Shown one piece after another: positions 1-5,682 of a DNA stretch of 6,632 nucleotides. The DNA comes from Thermoguttaceae bacterium (GTDB lineage Bacteria > Planctomycetota > Planctomycetia > Pirellulales > Thermoguttaceae). The stretch is taken from assembly GCA_017549085.1 (NCBI GenBank), contig JAFYVO010000336.1, forward strand, positions 1 to 6,632, given 5' to 3'. Below the pieces are notes generated by a model, which saw only the letters and a list, made by a program, of their open reading frames with translations, had not been told where the DNA came from and did no database searches. A program made the translations under genes and the position numbers. How positions within the stretch are numbered: the first letter of the stretch is position 1; each line of letters begins with the position of its first letter.

Positions 1-402
1 ACCAGCTCCCTTAACGGTTCCTTCTTTATGGGGCTGAGCGACGGCGCGAAGTCCGAAGCGTTGAATCCGGTCGAAACGGTCGCGATGTTCGAAGCCGGGT
101 TGACGACGATGCAGACGATGACGAACGCCAAAGTCGGCGACAAAACGATGATGGACGCGATGCTTCCGGCGATCGACGCGATGAAAGCCGCCGTCGCCGC
201 GAATCCGGCCGCGACCCTTCGCGACGTCTTCCAACAAGCCGCCGACGCCGCGAAAGCGGGCGCCGAAAAAACGTCGGAATACGTCGCGAAATTCGGGCGC
301 GCTCGCAACTTGGGCGAACGTTCGAAGGGAAGTTGCGACGCCGGCGCGACCAGTACGGCGGTCATCTTCCAAGCGTACGCCGACGCTATCGCCGCCAACT
401 GA
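1..402 (+). CDS. dhaL: Dihydroxyacetone kinase, DhaL/Dak2 domain (C-terminal part, 5' end outside window)
   Basis: The frame is open from base 1 and ends at TGA 400-402, giving 133 residues; an ATG at 28 is internal, because the codons before it read TSSLNGSFF, which matches the conserved GTS..LYG.FF segment of DhaL. Other family marks are KVGDKTMMDAMLPA in the middle and GRARNLGERSKGSCDAGATS near the end, the two signature stretches of the ATP-binding Dak2 helical barrel. In this family the protein transfers phosphate (from ATP, or from DhaM via ADP) to dihydroxyacetone or a related ketose held covalently by DhaK. DhaL is usually about 210 residues, so roughly the first third, including the Mg-binding aspartates, lies upstream. 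Whether this is a free DhaL or the tail of a fused DhaK-DhaL kinase cannot be told. It is followed on the same strand by an lsrF-like gene 180 bases on, suggesting a shared sugar-phosphate role. Some Dak kinases use erythrulose or other ketoses, so the substrate is open. Confidence 0.9.
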   Translation, partial: TSSLNGSFFMGLSDGAKSEALNPVETVAMFEAGLTTMQTMTNAKVGDKTMMDAMLPAIDAMKAAVAANPAATLRDVFQQAADAAKAGAEKTSEYVAKFGRARNLGERSKGSCDAGATSTAVIFQAYADAIAAN

Positions 403-532
403 GCGACGTTTGAACGGCGGCGGGCGGAGCGTCGTTTCCGCGTTGCGCCGTTGTGAAAATCGGCAAAATACGACGAACAAGTAAAACGGCGAAACGGCGT
501 CGCGCCGAGTCGAGGCAAAAGCGCGCGTCGTT

Positions 533-560
533 TTGTTGCTTTGGGTTGAATAGGTAATAT
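533..560 (+). promoter_or_regulatory. Possible sigma70-type promoter for lsrF
   Basis: TAATAT at 555-560 resembles a -10 box, and TTGTTG at 533-538 could be a weak -35 box with a 16-base spacer. It lies in an AT-richer patch just upstream of lsrF, and the 180-base gap after dhaL makes an own promoter reasonable. The start site would fall near 567, which leaves almost no leader before the ribosome site, so the match may be chance. Confidence 0.25.
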
Positions 561-568
561 AGTAAAAG

Positions 569-574
569 AAAAGG
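569..574 (+). promoter_or_regulatory. Ribosome binding site of lsrF
   Basis: AAAAGG sits 8 bases before the ATG at 583. It is a modest Shine-Dalgarno match but correctly spaced, and it supports this start, which also aligns with the N-terminus of E. coli LsrF. Confidence 0.55.
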
Positions 575-582
575 TTCTAACG

Positions 583-1464
583 ATGGCTGACAACGAAGGG
601 AACATCGACGCGAAAAACTTCGGTATTGGTATTCCGCAAAAGCAAGACGGCTTCTTCCTTAAAGGGAACGAACACGCGAGCTGGGGGATTAAATCGCGCC
701 TTTCGCAAGTTTTTAACGAAAAATCGGGTCGCACCGTCATGCTGGCGTTCGACCACGGCTTCATTATGGGCCCGACGTCCGGTCTCGAACGCATCGACCT
801 GACGATCAATCCGCTCATCCAATACAGCGACTGCATTATGTGCTGCCGCGGTATCCTCCGCTCGGTCGTTCCGCCGACCTGCAACAAGCCGATTTCGTAC
901 CGCTTCGACGCCGGCACCTCGATTCTGACGAGCCTCAACGACCAATGCCTCCAAGACATTGAAGAAGCGATTCGTTTGAACGTTTCGCTCTTGGCGGTGA
1001 TGGTCGCGATCGGCGATCCGGAACACGAAGGGTTGACGGTTCGCAACCTGACGAAAACGGTCGATATGGGCGTCCGTTACGGCATTCCGACCCTCGGCGT
1101 TACGGCGGTCGGCAAGAACCTGACCCGCGACGCTCGTTACCTGAGCCTCGCGACCCGCATCTGCGCGGAAAACGGCGCGAACGTCGTCAAGACGTACTAC
1201 TGCGAAGAAAACTTCGAACAAGTTACGAACGCGTGCCCGATTCCGATCGTTATCGCGGGCGGCAAGAAACTGCCGGAACGCGACGCGTTGCAACTCGCTT
1301 ACTCGGCGATTTCGCAAGGCGCGGCGGGCGTCGATATGGGGCGCAACATCTTCCAATCGGACTGCCCGATCGGGATGTTGAAAGCGGTTCGCGAAATCGT
1401 CCACAACAACGCGACCGTCGACCAAGCGTTCGACTGCTACGAAACGTATAAAAACCAAAAGTAG
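583..1464 (+). CDS. lsrF: LsrF-like class I aldolase / 3-hydroxy-2,4-pentadione-5-phosphate thiolase
   Basis: The 293-residue product matches E. coli LsrF (about 291 residues) along its whole length as I recall that sequence. Shared blocks include TVMLAFDHGF (51-60), GPTSGLERID (63-72), CRGILRSVVPP (88-98), a VGK stretch near 176-178, LATRICAE (189-196), KTYYCE (203-208), PIVIAGGKKLPER (221-233) and GVDMGRNIFQSD (249-260). Lys203 falls at the number of the Schiff-base lysine of LsrF. In enteric bacteria LsrF is a cytosolic TIM-barrel enzyme that moves an acetyl group from phosphorylated AI-2 breakdown product to CoA, giving dihydroxyacetone phosphate and acetyl-CoA. No lsr transporter, lsrK or lsrG is visible here; the upstream neighbour is a Dak-type kinase. 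The true substrate may therefore be another ketose phosphate, and a DeoC/FbaB-type aldolase role is the alternative. Start ATG 583 has a spaced ribosome site; TAG ends the gene. Family assignment is very secure, substrate is not. Confidence 0.93.
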   Translation: MADNEGNIDAKNFGIGIPQKQDGFFLKGNEHASWGIKSRLSQVFNEKSGRTVMLAFDHGFIMGPTSGLERIDLTINPLIQYSDCIMCCRGILRSVVPPTCNKPISYRFDAGTSILTSLNDQCLQDIEEAIRLNVSLLAVMVAIGDPEHEGLTVRNLTKTVDMGVRYGIPTLGVTAVGKNLTRDARYLSLATRICAENGANVVKTYYCEENFEQVTNACPIPIVIAGGKKLPERDALQLAYSAISQGAAGVDMGRNIFQSDCPIGMLKAVREIVHNNATVDQAFDCYETYKNQK

Positions 1465-1485
1465 TTTTTAACGTTTCGTTAAGAG

Positions 1486-1510
1486 CCGACGTTTTTTAAG
1501 CGAACGTCGG
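1486..1510 (+). terminator. Inverted repeat behind lsrF, possible terminator
   Basis: CCGACGTT (1486-1493) and AACGTCGG (1503-1510) form a perfect 8-bp stem with a 9-base loop, 21 bases after the lsrF stop. The downstream side lacks a T run (TTCCC follows), so an intrinsic terminator would be weak; it may instead protect the 3' end of the message. Confidence 0.45.
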
Positions 1511-1524
1511 TTCCCGAAGCGCGT

Positions 1525-1561
1525 TTTAGAGCCGCGCGGCGTTAAGCCGTTCGGCTCTAAA
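1525..1561. repeat. Nested hairpin downstream of lsrF
   Basis: TTTAGAGCCG (1525-1534) pairs perfectly with CGGCTCTAAA (1552-1561). The 17-base loop holds a second small stem, CGGC (1537-1540) with GCCG (1546-1549). There is no T tract on either strand, so it is not a classic intrinsic terminator. It sits only 14 bases after the previous inverted repeat. It could be an RNA structure at the end of the lsrF message, a REP-like element, or a protein site. Confidence 0.5.
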
Positions 1562-1670
1562 GGCGTTTCTTGCCGCCGCAAAGTTTGAACTAGTTGGAGC
1601 GGTCGGCGACGGCGCGGACTGGCGGAACGAAAGGAAGGCGCAACCGATACGAACGAGCGTTGAAAGATTT

Positions 1671-2366
1671 TTGAAGCGGTTAAGCGGTTGGGCGGTTTGC
1701 GCTCGACGTTGGCGAGGTTGCGTCGCAAATCGTTGCGGCGACGTTAAACGGCGTTGGAAGAAACATTGGCGAAACGGCGTCTCGGAGACGGCGCGCTTCG
1801 TTTGGGAAGCGTTGCGAACGGACGACGCGGAAACGCGGGGATTGGAGGCCGCGTCGGTTGGCGAAACCGCGGCGCTTGCGTCGAAAAGTTGGATTTTTTC
1901 GCCTTTTCCCCTTGGCGCGCCGATCGACGAAACCAAGTCGCCGACGTCGGGAAAACGGCCCGAGCGAACTTTGGCGGTTGCGAAAGCGCCGAGCGTCGTT
2001 TTGACCTTTGACGACGTTTGGACGTTGCGGTCGCCGCGATTTGTCGTTTTTGACGGCTTTTGCGAACCGGTTCGGCATTGGCTCGACGTTTATGAATTGA
2101 CTTTAAACCGACTTCTCGAAGCGCGAGGAACGGAGAATTTTTGGCGCGACGTCGCAAAAGCCGGATTGTCGGCGTATTTCGCGCCGGAACCGCGAGACGA
2201 TTGGCGTATTGCGACGAAACTTGCCGACGGCGTTTATTTCGACCGACGGCGAGCGCCGGAATTTTTGCGCGCTAACTTGAACCGCTTGACAAAAGTCGCC
2301 GGATTTTTGACAAACGCTTGGCGGTTTGAATGCGTCGAAGTTAAGCCGCCGCGTTCGCGAGCTTAA
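1671..2366 (+). CDS. Hypothetical protein, doubtful start, possibly decaying gene
   Basis: The frame runs to TAA 2364-2366 and gives 231 residues if it starts at the TTG of 1671. I do not recognise it firmly. The first 100 residues are rich in Arg and Trp and look like translated spacer. From about residue 105 the text becomes protein-like: a short beta segment (PRFVVFDGF, 122-130), a helix with a Trp (VRHWLDVYELTLNRLLE, 134-150), then DGVYFDRRRAPEFLRANLNRLTKVAGF (186-212) and a closing strand. This order recalls a small domain at the end of many bacterial hypothetical proteins, with the pattern VKSW..ll..l, then gLYVETn.sa..i....rrLl. That is recalled family knowledge, not a search result. 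The frame has no ATG or GTG at all, so a real product must start on TTG (for example 1671 or 1971). It stands alone and converges on tyrS. It is either a poorly expressed gene or a remnant. Confidence 0.42.
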   Translation: MKRLSGWAVCARRWRGCVANRCGDVKRRWKKHWRNGVSETARFVWEALRTDDAETRGLEAASVGETAALASKSWIFSPFPLGAPIDETKSPTSGKRPERTLAVAKAPSVVLTFDDVWTLRSPRFVVFDGFCEPVRHWLDVYELTLNRLLEARGTENFWRDVAKAGLSAYFAPEPRDDWRIATKLADGVYFDRRRAPEFLRANLNRLTKVAGFLTNAWRFECVEVKPPRSRA

Positions 2367-2385
2367 CCTGGAAGCCGTTTAATAG

Positions 2386-2417
2386 AAAAAGCCGTCGTTC
2401 GTCTTTTGAACGACGGC
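2386..2417 (-). terminator. Intrinsic terminator of tyrS
   Basis: GCCGTCGTTC (2391-2400) and GAACGACGGC (2408-2417) form a perfect 10-bp GC-rich stem with a 7-base loop. Read on the minus strand, the stem is followed by five T (2390-2386) and then CTATT. It starts 23 bases after the tyrS stop. On the plus strand no T run follows, so it should act mainly on tyrS transcripts and not on the converging gene. Confidence 0.85.
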
Positions 2418-2440
2418 CAAAGCGAAACAAACGTTAAAAA

Positions 2441-3727
2441 TCAAACGAATTTCAACAGCGCGTAGCGTTTTTTGCCGCTGCGGAGGATGACGACCGTTTC
2501 GCTCGCCAAACTCGCCGGGGTCAGTTTGTAATCGAGGTCCGTAACCGGGCGGTTGTTGACGTAAGCGCCGCCTTGTTGAACCGCGCGACGAGCGTCGCCC
2601 TTCGTCTTGGCGAGGCCGGCCAAAACGAACGCGTCGACGATCCCGATTTCGCCGGCTTCCAATTGAGCGCGCGAAAGCTCTTGGCTCGGAACGTCCGCGA
2701 AGATCGACGTAAGTTCCGCGTCCGAAAGACTTTCGATCGCCGCGCCGAAGAAGATCGCCGTCGCTTGTTCCGCCGCGGCCAAGCCCGCTTCGCCGTGCGC
2801 GATCAGCGTCAATTCTTTCGCGACTTGCTTTTGCAGAATACGGCGACCGAGGTTCGCGCGGTGTTCTTCAATGAGGGCGGTCGCTTCCGCTTCGCCCAAG
2901 TCGGTGAAGAAGCGGAACGCGCTTTCGACGTCCGCGTCGTCGACGTTGACCCAGTATTGGTAGAATTGATACGGGCTCGTGCGGGCCGGGTCGAGCCAAA
3001 GCGCGCCGGACTCCGTTTTCCCCATCTTCTTGCCGTCGCTCTTGAGGAGCAGCTTGCTCGTGAGGCCGTAAAGTTGGACGCCGTCCATACGACGCGCCAA
3101 GTCGATACCGGCGGTGATGTTCCCCCATTGGTCGCTCCCGCCGATTTGAATTTCGCAGCCGTGTTCGCGATGGAGGTGGACGAAGTCGTACGATTGCAGC
3201 AACATATAGCTGAACTCGGTGTAGCTGAGACCGTTTTCCGCTTCGAGACGGCTCTTGACCGAGTCTTTCGTCATCATAACGTTGACCGGGAAGCGTTTCC
3301 CGACGACGCGGAGGAAGTCGAGGTAGCTGAATTCCTTCATCCAGTCGAAGTTGTTGACCAAAATCGCGCCGTTTTCCTTATCGTCAAAGTCGACGAAGCG
3401 CGCCATTTGCTTCTTGATGCAATCGACGTTGTGCTGAACCGCTTCCGGCGTCAGAAGTTTGCGTTCGTCGCTTTTGCCGCTCGGGTCGCCGATCATCCCG
3501 GTCGCGCCGCCGACGAGAACGATCGGACGGTGCCCCGCTTTTTGGAAGCGGCGAAGGTTCATAATCGCGACCAAGTGACCGACGTGCAGCGAGTCCGCCG
3601 TCGGGTCGAAACCGCCGTAAACGGTTCGCGGCTTTTCGAGGAGAAACTCGCCGAGCTTTTCGTCGGTGATTTGGTTCAAAAGACCGCGCCAAGTCATCTC
3701 TTTGACGACGTCGAATTTTACGGACAT
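2441..3727 (-). CDS. tyrS: Tyrosyl-tRNA synthetase
   Basis: The 428-residue protein is a class I aminoacyl-tRNA synthetase that charges tRNA-Tyr with tyrosine in the cytosol. The catalytic Rossmann domain carries YGGFDPTADSLHVGHL (37-52), with HVGH as the HIGH signature, the tyrosine-binding pattern Y174, Q178, D181 in SYMLLQSYDF, GGSDQWGNIT (197-206), and KMGKTESG (234-241) as the KMSKS loop in the KxGKT form usual for TyrS. The tail from about 360 (VDAFVLAGLAKTKGDARRAV, then GGAYVNN) is an S4 RNA-binding domain. Length agrees with the E. coli type (424). The frame remains open for 124 codons upstream, but that part is Arg/Pro-rich and unlike TyrS; ATG 3727 matches the family start and has TAAAGGA 6 bases before it. 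It stands alone, divergent from nifU, with its own terminator. Nothing suggests T-box control. Confidence 0.97.
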   Translation of the reverse strand: MSVKFDVVKEMTWRGLLNQITDEKLGEFLLEKPRTVYGGFDPTADSLHVGHLVAIMNLRRFQKAGHRPIVLVGGATGMIGDPSGKSDERKLLTPEAVQHNVDCIKKQMARFVDFDDKENGAILVNNFDWMKEFSYLDFLRVVGKRFPVNVMMTKDSVKSRLEAENGLSYTEFSYMLLQSYDFVHLHREHGCEIQIGGSDQWGNITAGIDLARRMDGVQLYGLTSKLLLKSDGKKMGKTESGALWLDPARTSPYQFYQYWVNVDDADVESAFRFFTDLGEAEATALIEEHRANLGRRILQKQVAKELTLIAHGEAGLAAAEQATAIFFGAAIESLSDAELTSIFADVPSQELSRAQLEAGEIGIVDAFVLAGLAKTKGDARRAVQQGGAYVNNRPVTDLDYKLTPASLASETVVILRSGKKRYALLKFV

Positions 3728-3733
3728 TGGGGT

Positions 3734-3740
3734 TCCTTTA
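3734..3740 (-). promoter_or_regulatory. Ribosome binding site of tyrS
   Basis: On the minus strand TAAAGGA ends 6 bases before the ATG at 3727. It decides the start against the longer in-frame reading that reaches 4099. Confidence 0.75.
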
Positions 3741-4030
3741 ACGGTTAAATGGGTTGTCGTTCTATTTTTTCGAATCGATTTTTTTCGTTTAAGCGGCGGA
3801 ATGCGCGGATTGCGGCGAGTTTGCCGAAAAGGACGGCGCGATTCCGGGAATTTTTGCGCGTCGGTTTGCGCCCCCCCGTCCCAACTTGAAAATAAGGAAT
3901 ATAATAAGGGAACGGCGAGCGTCGACGCGGTTCGTCGGGCTCCGCTTGGGCGGACGCGGCTAATTTTGACGCGTCGACGGCGTTTGTCGGCGAAAAATAA
4001 AAAATGTCGACAAAAACGGTTGGGAATGAC

Positions 4031-4058
4031 TTGCATTTGCGCAAAACGCGTATACAAT
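4031..4058 (+). promoter_or_regulatory. Possible nifU promoter with internal palindrome
   Basis: TTGCAT (4031-4036) and TACAAT (4053-4058) are separated by 16 bases and could be -35 and -10 boxes. The spacer holds the perfect 10-base palindrome TTTGCGCAAA (4036-4045), a possible operator. Transcription from here would leave a leader of about 155 bases before the nifU ATG. The match to consensus is moderate and no IscR-type site is evident. Confidence 0.35.
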
Positions 4059-4210
4059 TCGAATAAACCGACGCGAAAGTCGGTCGCAAATTCGGCCAAA
4101 ACCTAACTCGTTCGCGAGATTAAGGGCGGTTCGACGGACGGCGCGAGGAGAATCCCGACGGAAACTCGGCGCCGCGGCTCGTTCCGCTTCGCGGCGACAA
4201 CGTTATATTA

Positions 4211-4215
4211 TAAGG
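4211..4215 (+). promoter_or_regulatory. Ribosome binding site of nifU
   Basis: TAAGG lies 7 bases before ATG 4223, followed by an A-rich spacer. It supports this start, as does the MGWQYSEK N-terminus, which fits the YS.K opening of NifU/IscU proteins. Confidence 0.65.
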
Positions 4216-4222
4216 TAAAAAA

Positions 4223-5311
4223 ATGGGTTGGCAATACAGCGAAAAGACAAAACAGTTATTTATGGACGCCGTTCAAGGAAAAACCGGGACGCACGTCGGC
4301 GAAGTCGAGAACGCGGACGGCGTCGGCGAACACGGCTCGGTCGCTTGCGGGGACGCGTTGAAGTTCACTTTTCGCGTCGAGCGCGACGAAACCGACCCGA
4401 CGAAGGATAAAATCGTCGAGGCGAAGTTCCTGACGTTCGGCTGCACGTCGGCGATCGCGGCGTCGGAAGCGCTTTGTCGCATCATCGAAGAGCGCCGCCC
4501 GACCCCGATCGACGCGCTGAAGATCACCAATCAAGACGTCGTCGAATTTTTGGAAGGCCTCCCGACGCAAAAGGTTCACTGCTCCGTGATGGGCGCCGAA
4601 GCGCTCGAAGAAGCGGTTTGGGACTGGGCGGAGCGTCGCGGCGTCGATTTGACCGCGCTCGGCTTCAAGAAGCTCGGGAACGACGTCGACGAAGGGCGCG
4701 TCGTTTGCCAATGTTTCGGGATTACCGAACCGTACCTGCGCCGCCAAATTCGCGAACTCGGTCTGAAAACGACCGACGAAGTAACCGGCGCGCTGAAAGC
4801 GGGGGGCGCCTGCGGTTCGTGTCGCGCCGAAATCCAAAATATTTTGGACGACGTTTTGAGCGGCGGTTGCTCGAGCGGGACTTGCGCCGCGCCGACGCCG
4901 GAAGCCGTCGCGCCGTCGCAAACGGTCGAAGCGCCGAAAGTCGCGGAAGAGCCGAAAAAGACCGGTTTTATCCCGCTCGCGACCGTTTCGACGACCGCGA
5001 CCGGCGACGTCGTGCAAAACCCGACGTTCGAGACGACCGACGCTCCGAAAGCGGCGCCGGGCGAGTTCGCGAAACTCTCGCCGTATCAAAAGGCGAAGCG
5101 CATCGAGGAGACGGTCGAAACCGCGATTCGGCCGATTTTGCGTCGCGACGGCGGCGACATTGAAATCGTCGACGTGAAGGACGACGTCGTTTACGTCGCG
5201 ATGACCGGCGCTTGCGACGGGTGCGACGCGGCTTCGCAAACGCTCGATCTGATCGTAACGACGATTCTGCAAGACCGGCTCGACCCGGCGATTCGCGTCG
5301 TGCAGCTCTAA
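4223..5311 (+). CDS. nifU: Full-length NifU-type Fe-S cluster scaffold protein
   Basis: The 362-residue protein assembles Fe-S clusters and passes them to apo-enzymes, with sulfur from a NifS/IscS cysteine desulfurase not seen in the window. Three domains are visible. Residues 1-145 are IscU-like with scaffold cysteines C42 (ACGD, with D44), C74 (FGCTS) and C120 (VHCSVMGAEAL). Residues 158-212 are a BFD-like [2Fe-2S] domain with C162-x-C164 (VCQCFGIT) and C197-x2-C200 (GACGSC). Residues 290-362 are the NifU C-terminal domain with RRDGGDIEIVDV and the CxxC pair C331/C334 (GACDGCDAAS). All expected ligands are present, so it should be active. It is longer than Azotobacter NifU (about 312) owing to an Ala/Pro/Thr-rich linker at about 215-285, which carries an extra CSSGTC (C216, C221). 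The three-domain form is typical of nitrogen fixers but also serves general Fe-S assembly in other bacteria; no nitrogenase gene is seen. It appears monocistronic. Confidence 0.96.
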   Translation: MGWQYSEKTKQLFMDAVQGKTGTHVGEVENADGVGEHGSVACGDALKFTFRVERDETDPTKDKIVEAKFLTFGCTSAIAASEALCRIIEERRPTPIDALKITNQDVVEFLEGLPTQKVHCSVMGAEALEEAVWDWAERRGVDLTALGFKKLGNDVDEGRVVCQCFGITEPYLRRQIRELGLKTTDEVTGALKAGGACGSCRAEIQNILDDVLSGGCSSGTCAAPTPEAVAPSQTVEAPKVAEEPKKTGFIPLATVSTTATGDVVQNPTFETTDAPKAAPGEFAKLSPYQKAKRIEETVETAIRPILRRDGGDIEIVDVKDDVVYVAMTGACDGCDAASQTLDLIVTTILQDRLDPAIRVVQL

Positions 5312-5481
5312 CGCTCGACGCGGCGGGCGCGGCGTTGAGCGGTTGGGCCGTTTGTCGGCTTGGGCGCTTGGCGGTTTGCTCGCTTGAAAAACGATTGAGT
5401 TTTGAACGCCGTTTGGACGGTTCGGCTCAAAACGCAAAAAGTAACGAAAACGAAGCGAAACGGTGCGCGGCGTCGGCGGAA

Positions 5482-5535
5482 AGTCGGCGTCGCGGGCCGT
5501 TTTTTGTTGTCGCGACGACTAATTTGCTTTTTTTT
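5482..5535 (+). terminator. Possible terminator after nifU
   Basis: AGTCG (5482-5486) plus TCGCG (5490-5494), with a 3-base bulge between them, pair with CGCGACGACT (5511-5520). The loop of 16 bases is large, and the run of eight T (5528-5535) begins 7 bases after the stem. The distance from the nifU stop (about 170 bases) and the bulge make this only a fair candidate. Confidence 0.35.
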
Positions 5536-5671
5536 GAAAATTATAATGAATTTTTGACGTTTTTTCCTCTTAGGCTCGACGGCGTTAAAATAATGAAACG
5601 AAAACGCCGGAATATAGAGCGACGGTTGAAATTTGAGCGCTGTCGCGTTAATTTTTGATAAAATTGTTTAA

Positions 5672-5678
5672 GAGGTGA
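5672..5678 (+). promoter_or_regulatory. Strong ribosome binding site of the caspase-like gene
   Basis: GAGGTGA is a seven-base perfect complement to the usual 16S rRNA 3' end and lies 4 bases before ATG 5683 in an AT-rich leader. It is the best ribosome site in the window and fixes the start, which also begins a signal peptide. Confidence 0.85.
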
Positions 5679-5682
5679 AATA

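Larger units (their letters stand above)
3728..4222. other. Divergent intergenic region between tyrS and nifU
   Basis: These 495 bases hold no gene I can support. Frames that cross it encode Arg-rich, low-complexity text. Visible items are AT-rich patches near 3764-3789, 3886-3907 and 3993-4003, a seven-C run at 3871-3877, a TATAAT at 3900-3905 on the plus strand inside AAGGAATATAATAAGGG, the possible nifU promoter at 4031-4058, and a small hairpin at 4067-4084. The tyrS promoter must lie here, but no -35/-10 pair stands out on the minus strand. Confidence 0.6.
5312..5682. other. Intergenic region between nifU and the caspase-like gene
   Basis: These 371 bases carry no gene I can support. 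The first part (5330-5390) is GT-rich with imperfect short repeats of GGTTGGGC, GCTTGGGC and GCTTGGCGG type. Bases 5399-5433 can fold (GTTTTGA with TCAAAAC, then GCCG with CGGC after a 2-base bulge). The second half turns markedly AT-rich and includes a TATAAT at 5542-5547. A 21-codon basic frame starting at ATG 5593 lacks a ribosome site and is not called. Confidence 0.55.

Noticed and set aside
403..582. Possible RNA gene or riboswitch between dhaL and lsrF.
   Set aside because: Only a short CGGCG-TCG-CGCCG hairpin (495-507) is seen; no known riboswitch or tRNA pattern is recognisable.
577..1458. A 293-codon open frame on the minus strand, fully opposite lsrF.
   Set aside because: It mirrors lsrF, is Arg/Val/Asp-rich with no recognisable motif, and arises because the genome avoids TTA, CTA and TCA codons, which keeps the antisense frame free of stops.
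2573..3748. A 391-codon open frame on the plus strand opposite tyrS.
   Set aside because: It is a shadow of tyrS, whose motifs and length are complete on the minus strand; the plus-strand text has no domain signature.
3728..4099. An N-terminal extension of 124 codons on TyrS, in frame.
   Set aside because: It is Arg/Pro-rich and unlike any TyrS N-terminus, and the ATG at 3727 has a proper ribosome site and the family length.
4223..5311. Evidence of a nitrogen-fixation cluster from nifU.
   Set aside because: No nifS, nifHDK or other nif gene is in the window, and three-domain NifU proteins also serve general Fe-S assembly.
5399..5433. Bulged hairpin as a nifU terminator.
   Set aside because: No T run follows on the plus strand (GCAAAAAG instead) and the stem is mostly AT with a 2-base bulge.
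4256..5437. A 393-codon open frame on the minus strand opposite nifU.
   Set aside because: Arg-rich antisense text caused by codon bias; nifU on the plus strand has every conserved cysteine.
5541..5658. Small basic open frame (for example from ATG 5593) before the caspase-like gene.
   Set aside because: No ribosome site, low-complexity Arg/Lys content, and it lies in the AT-rich leader region.
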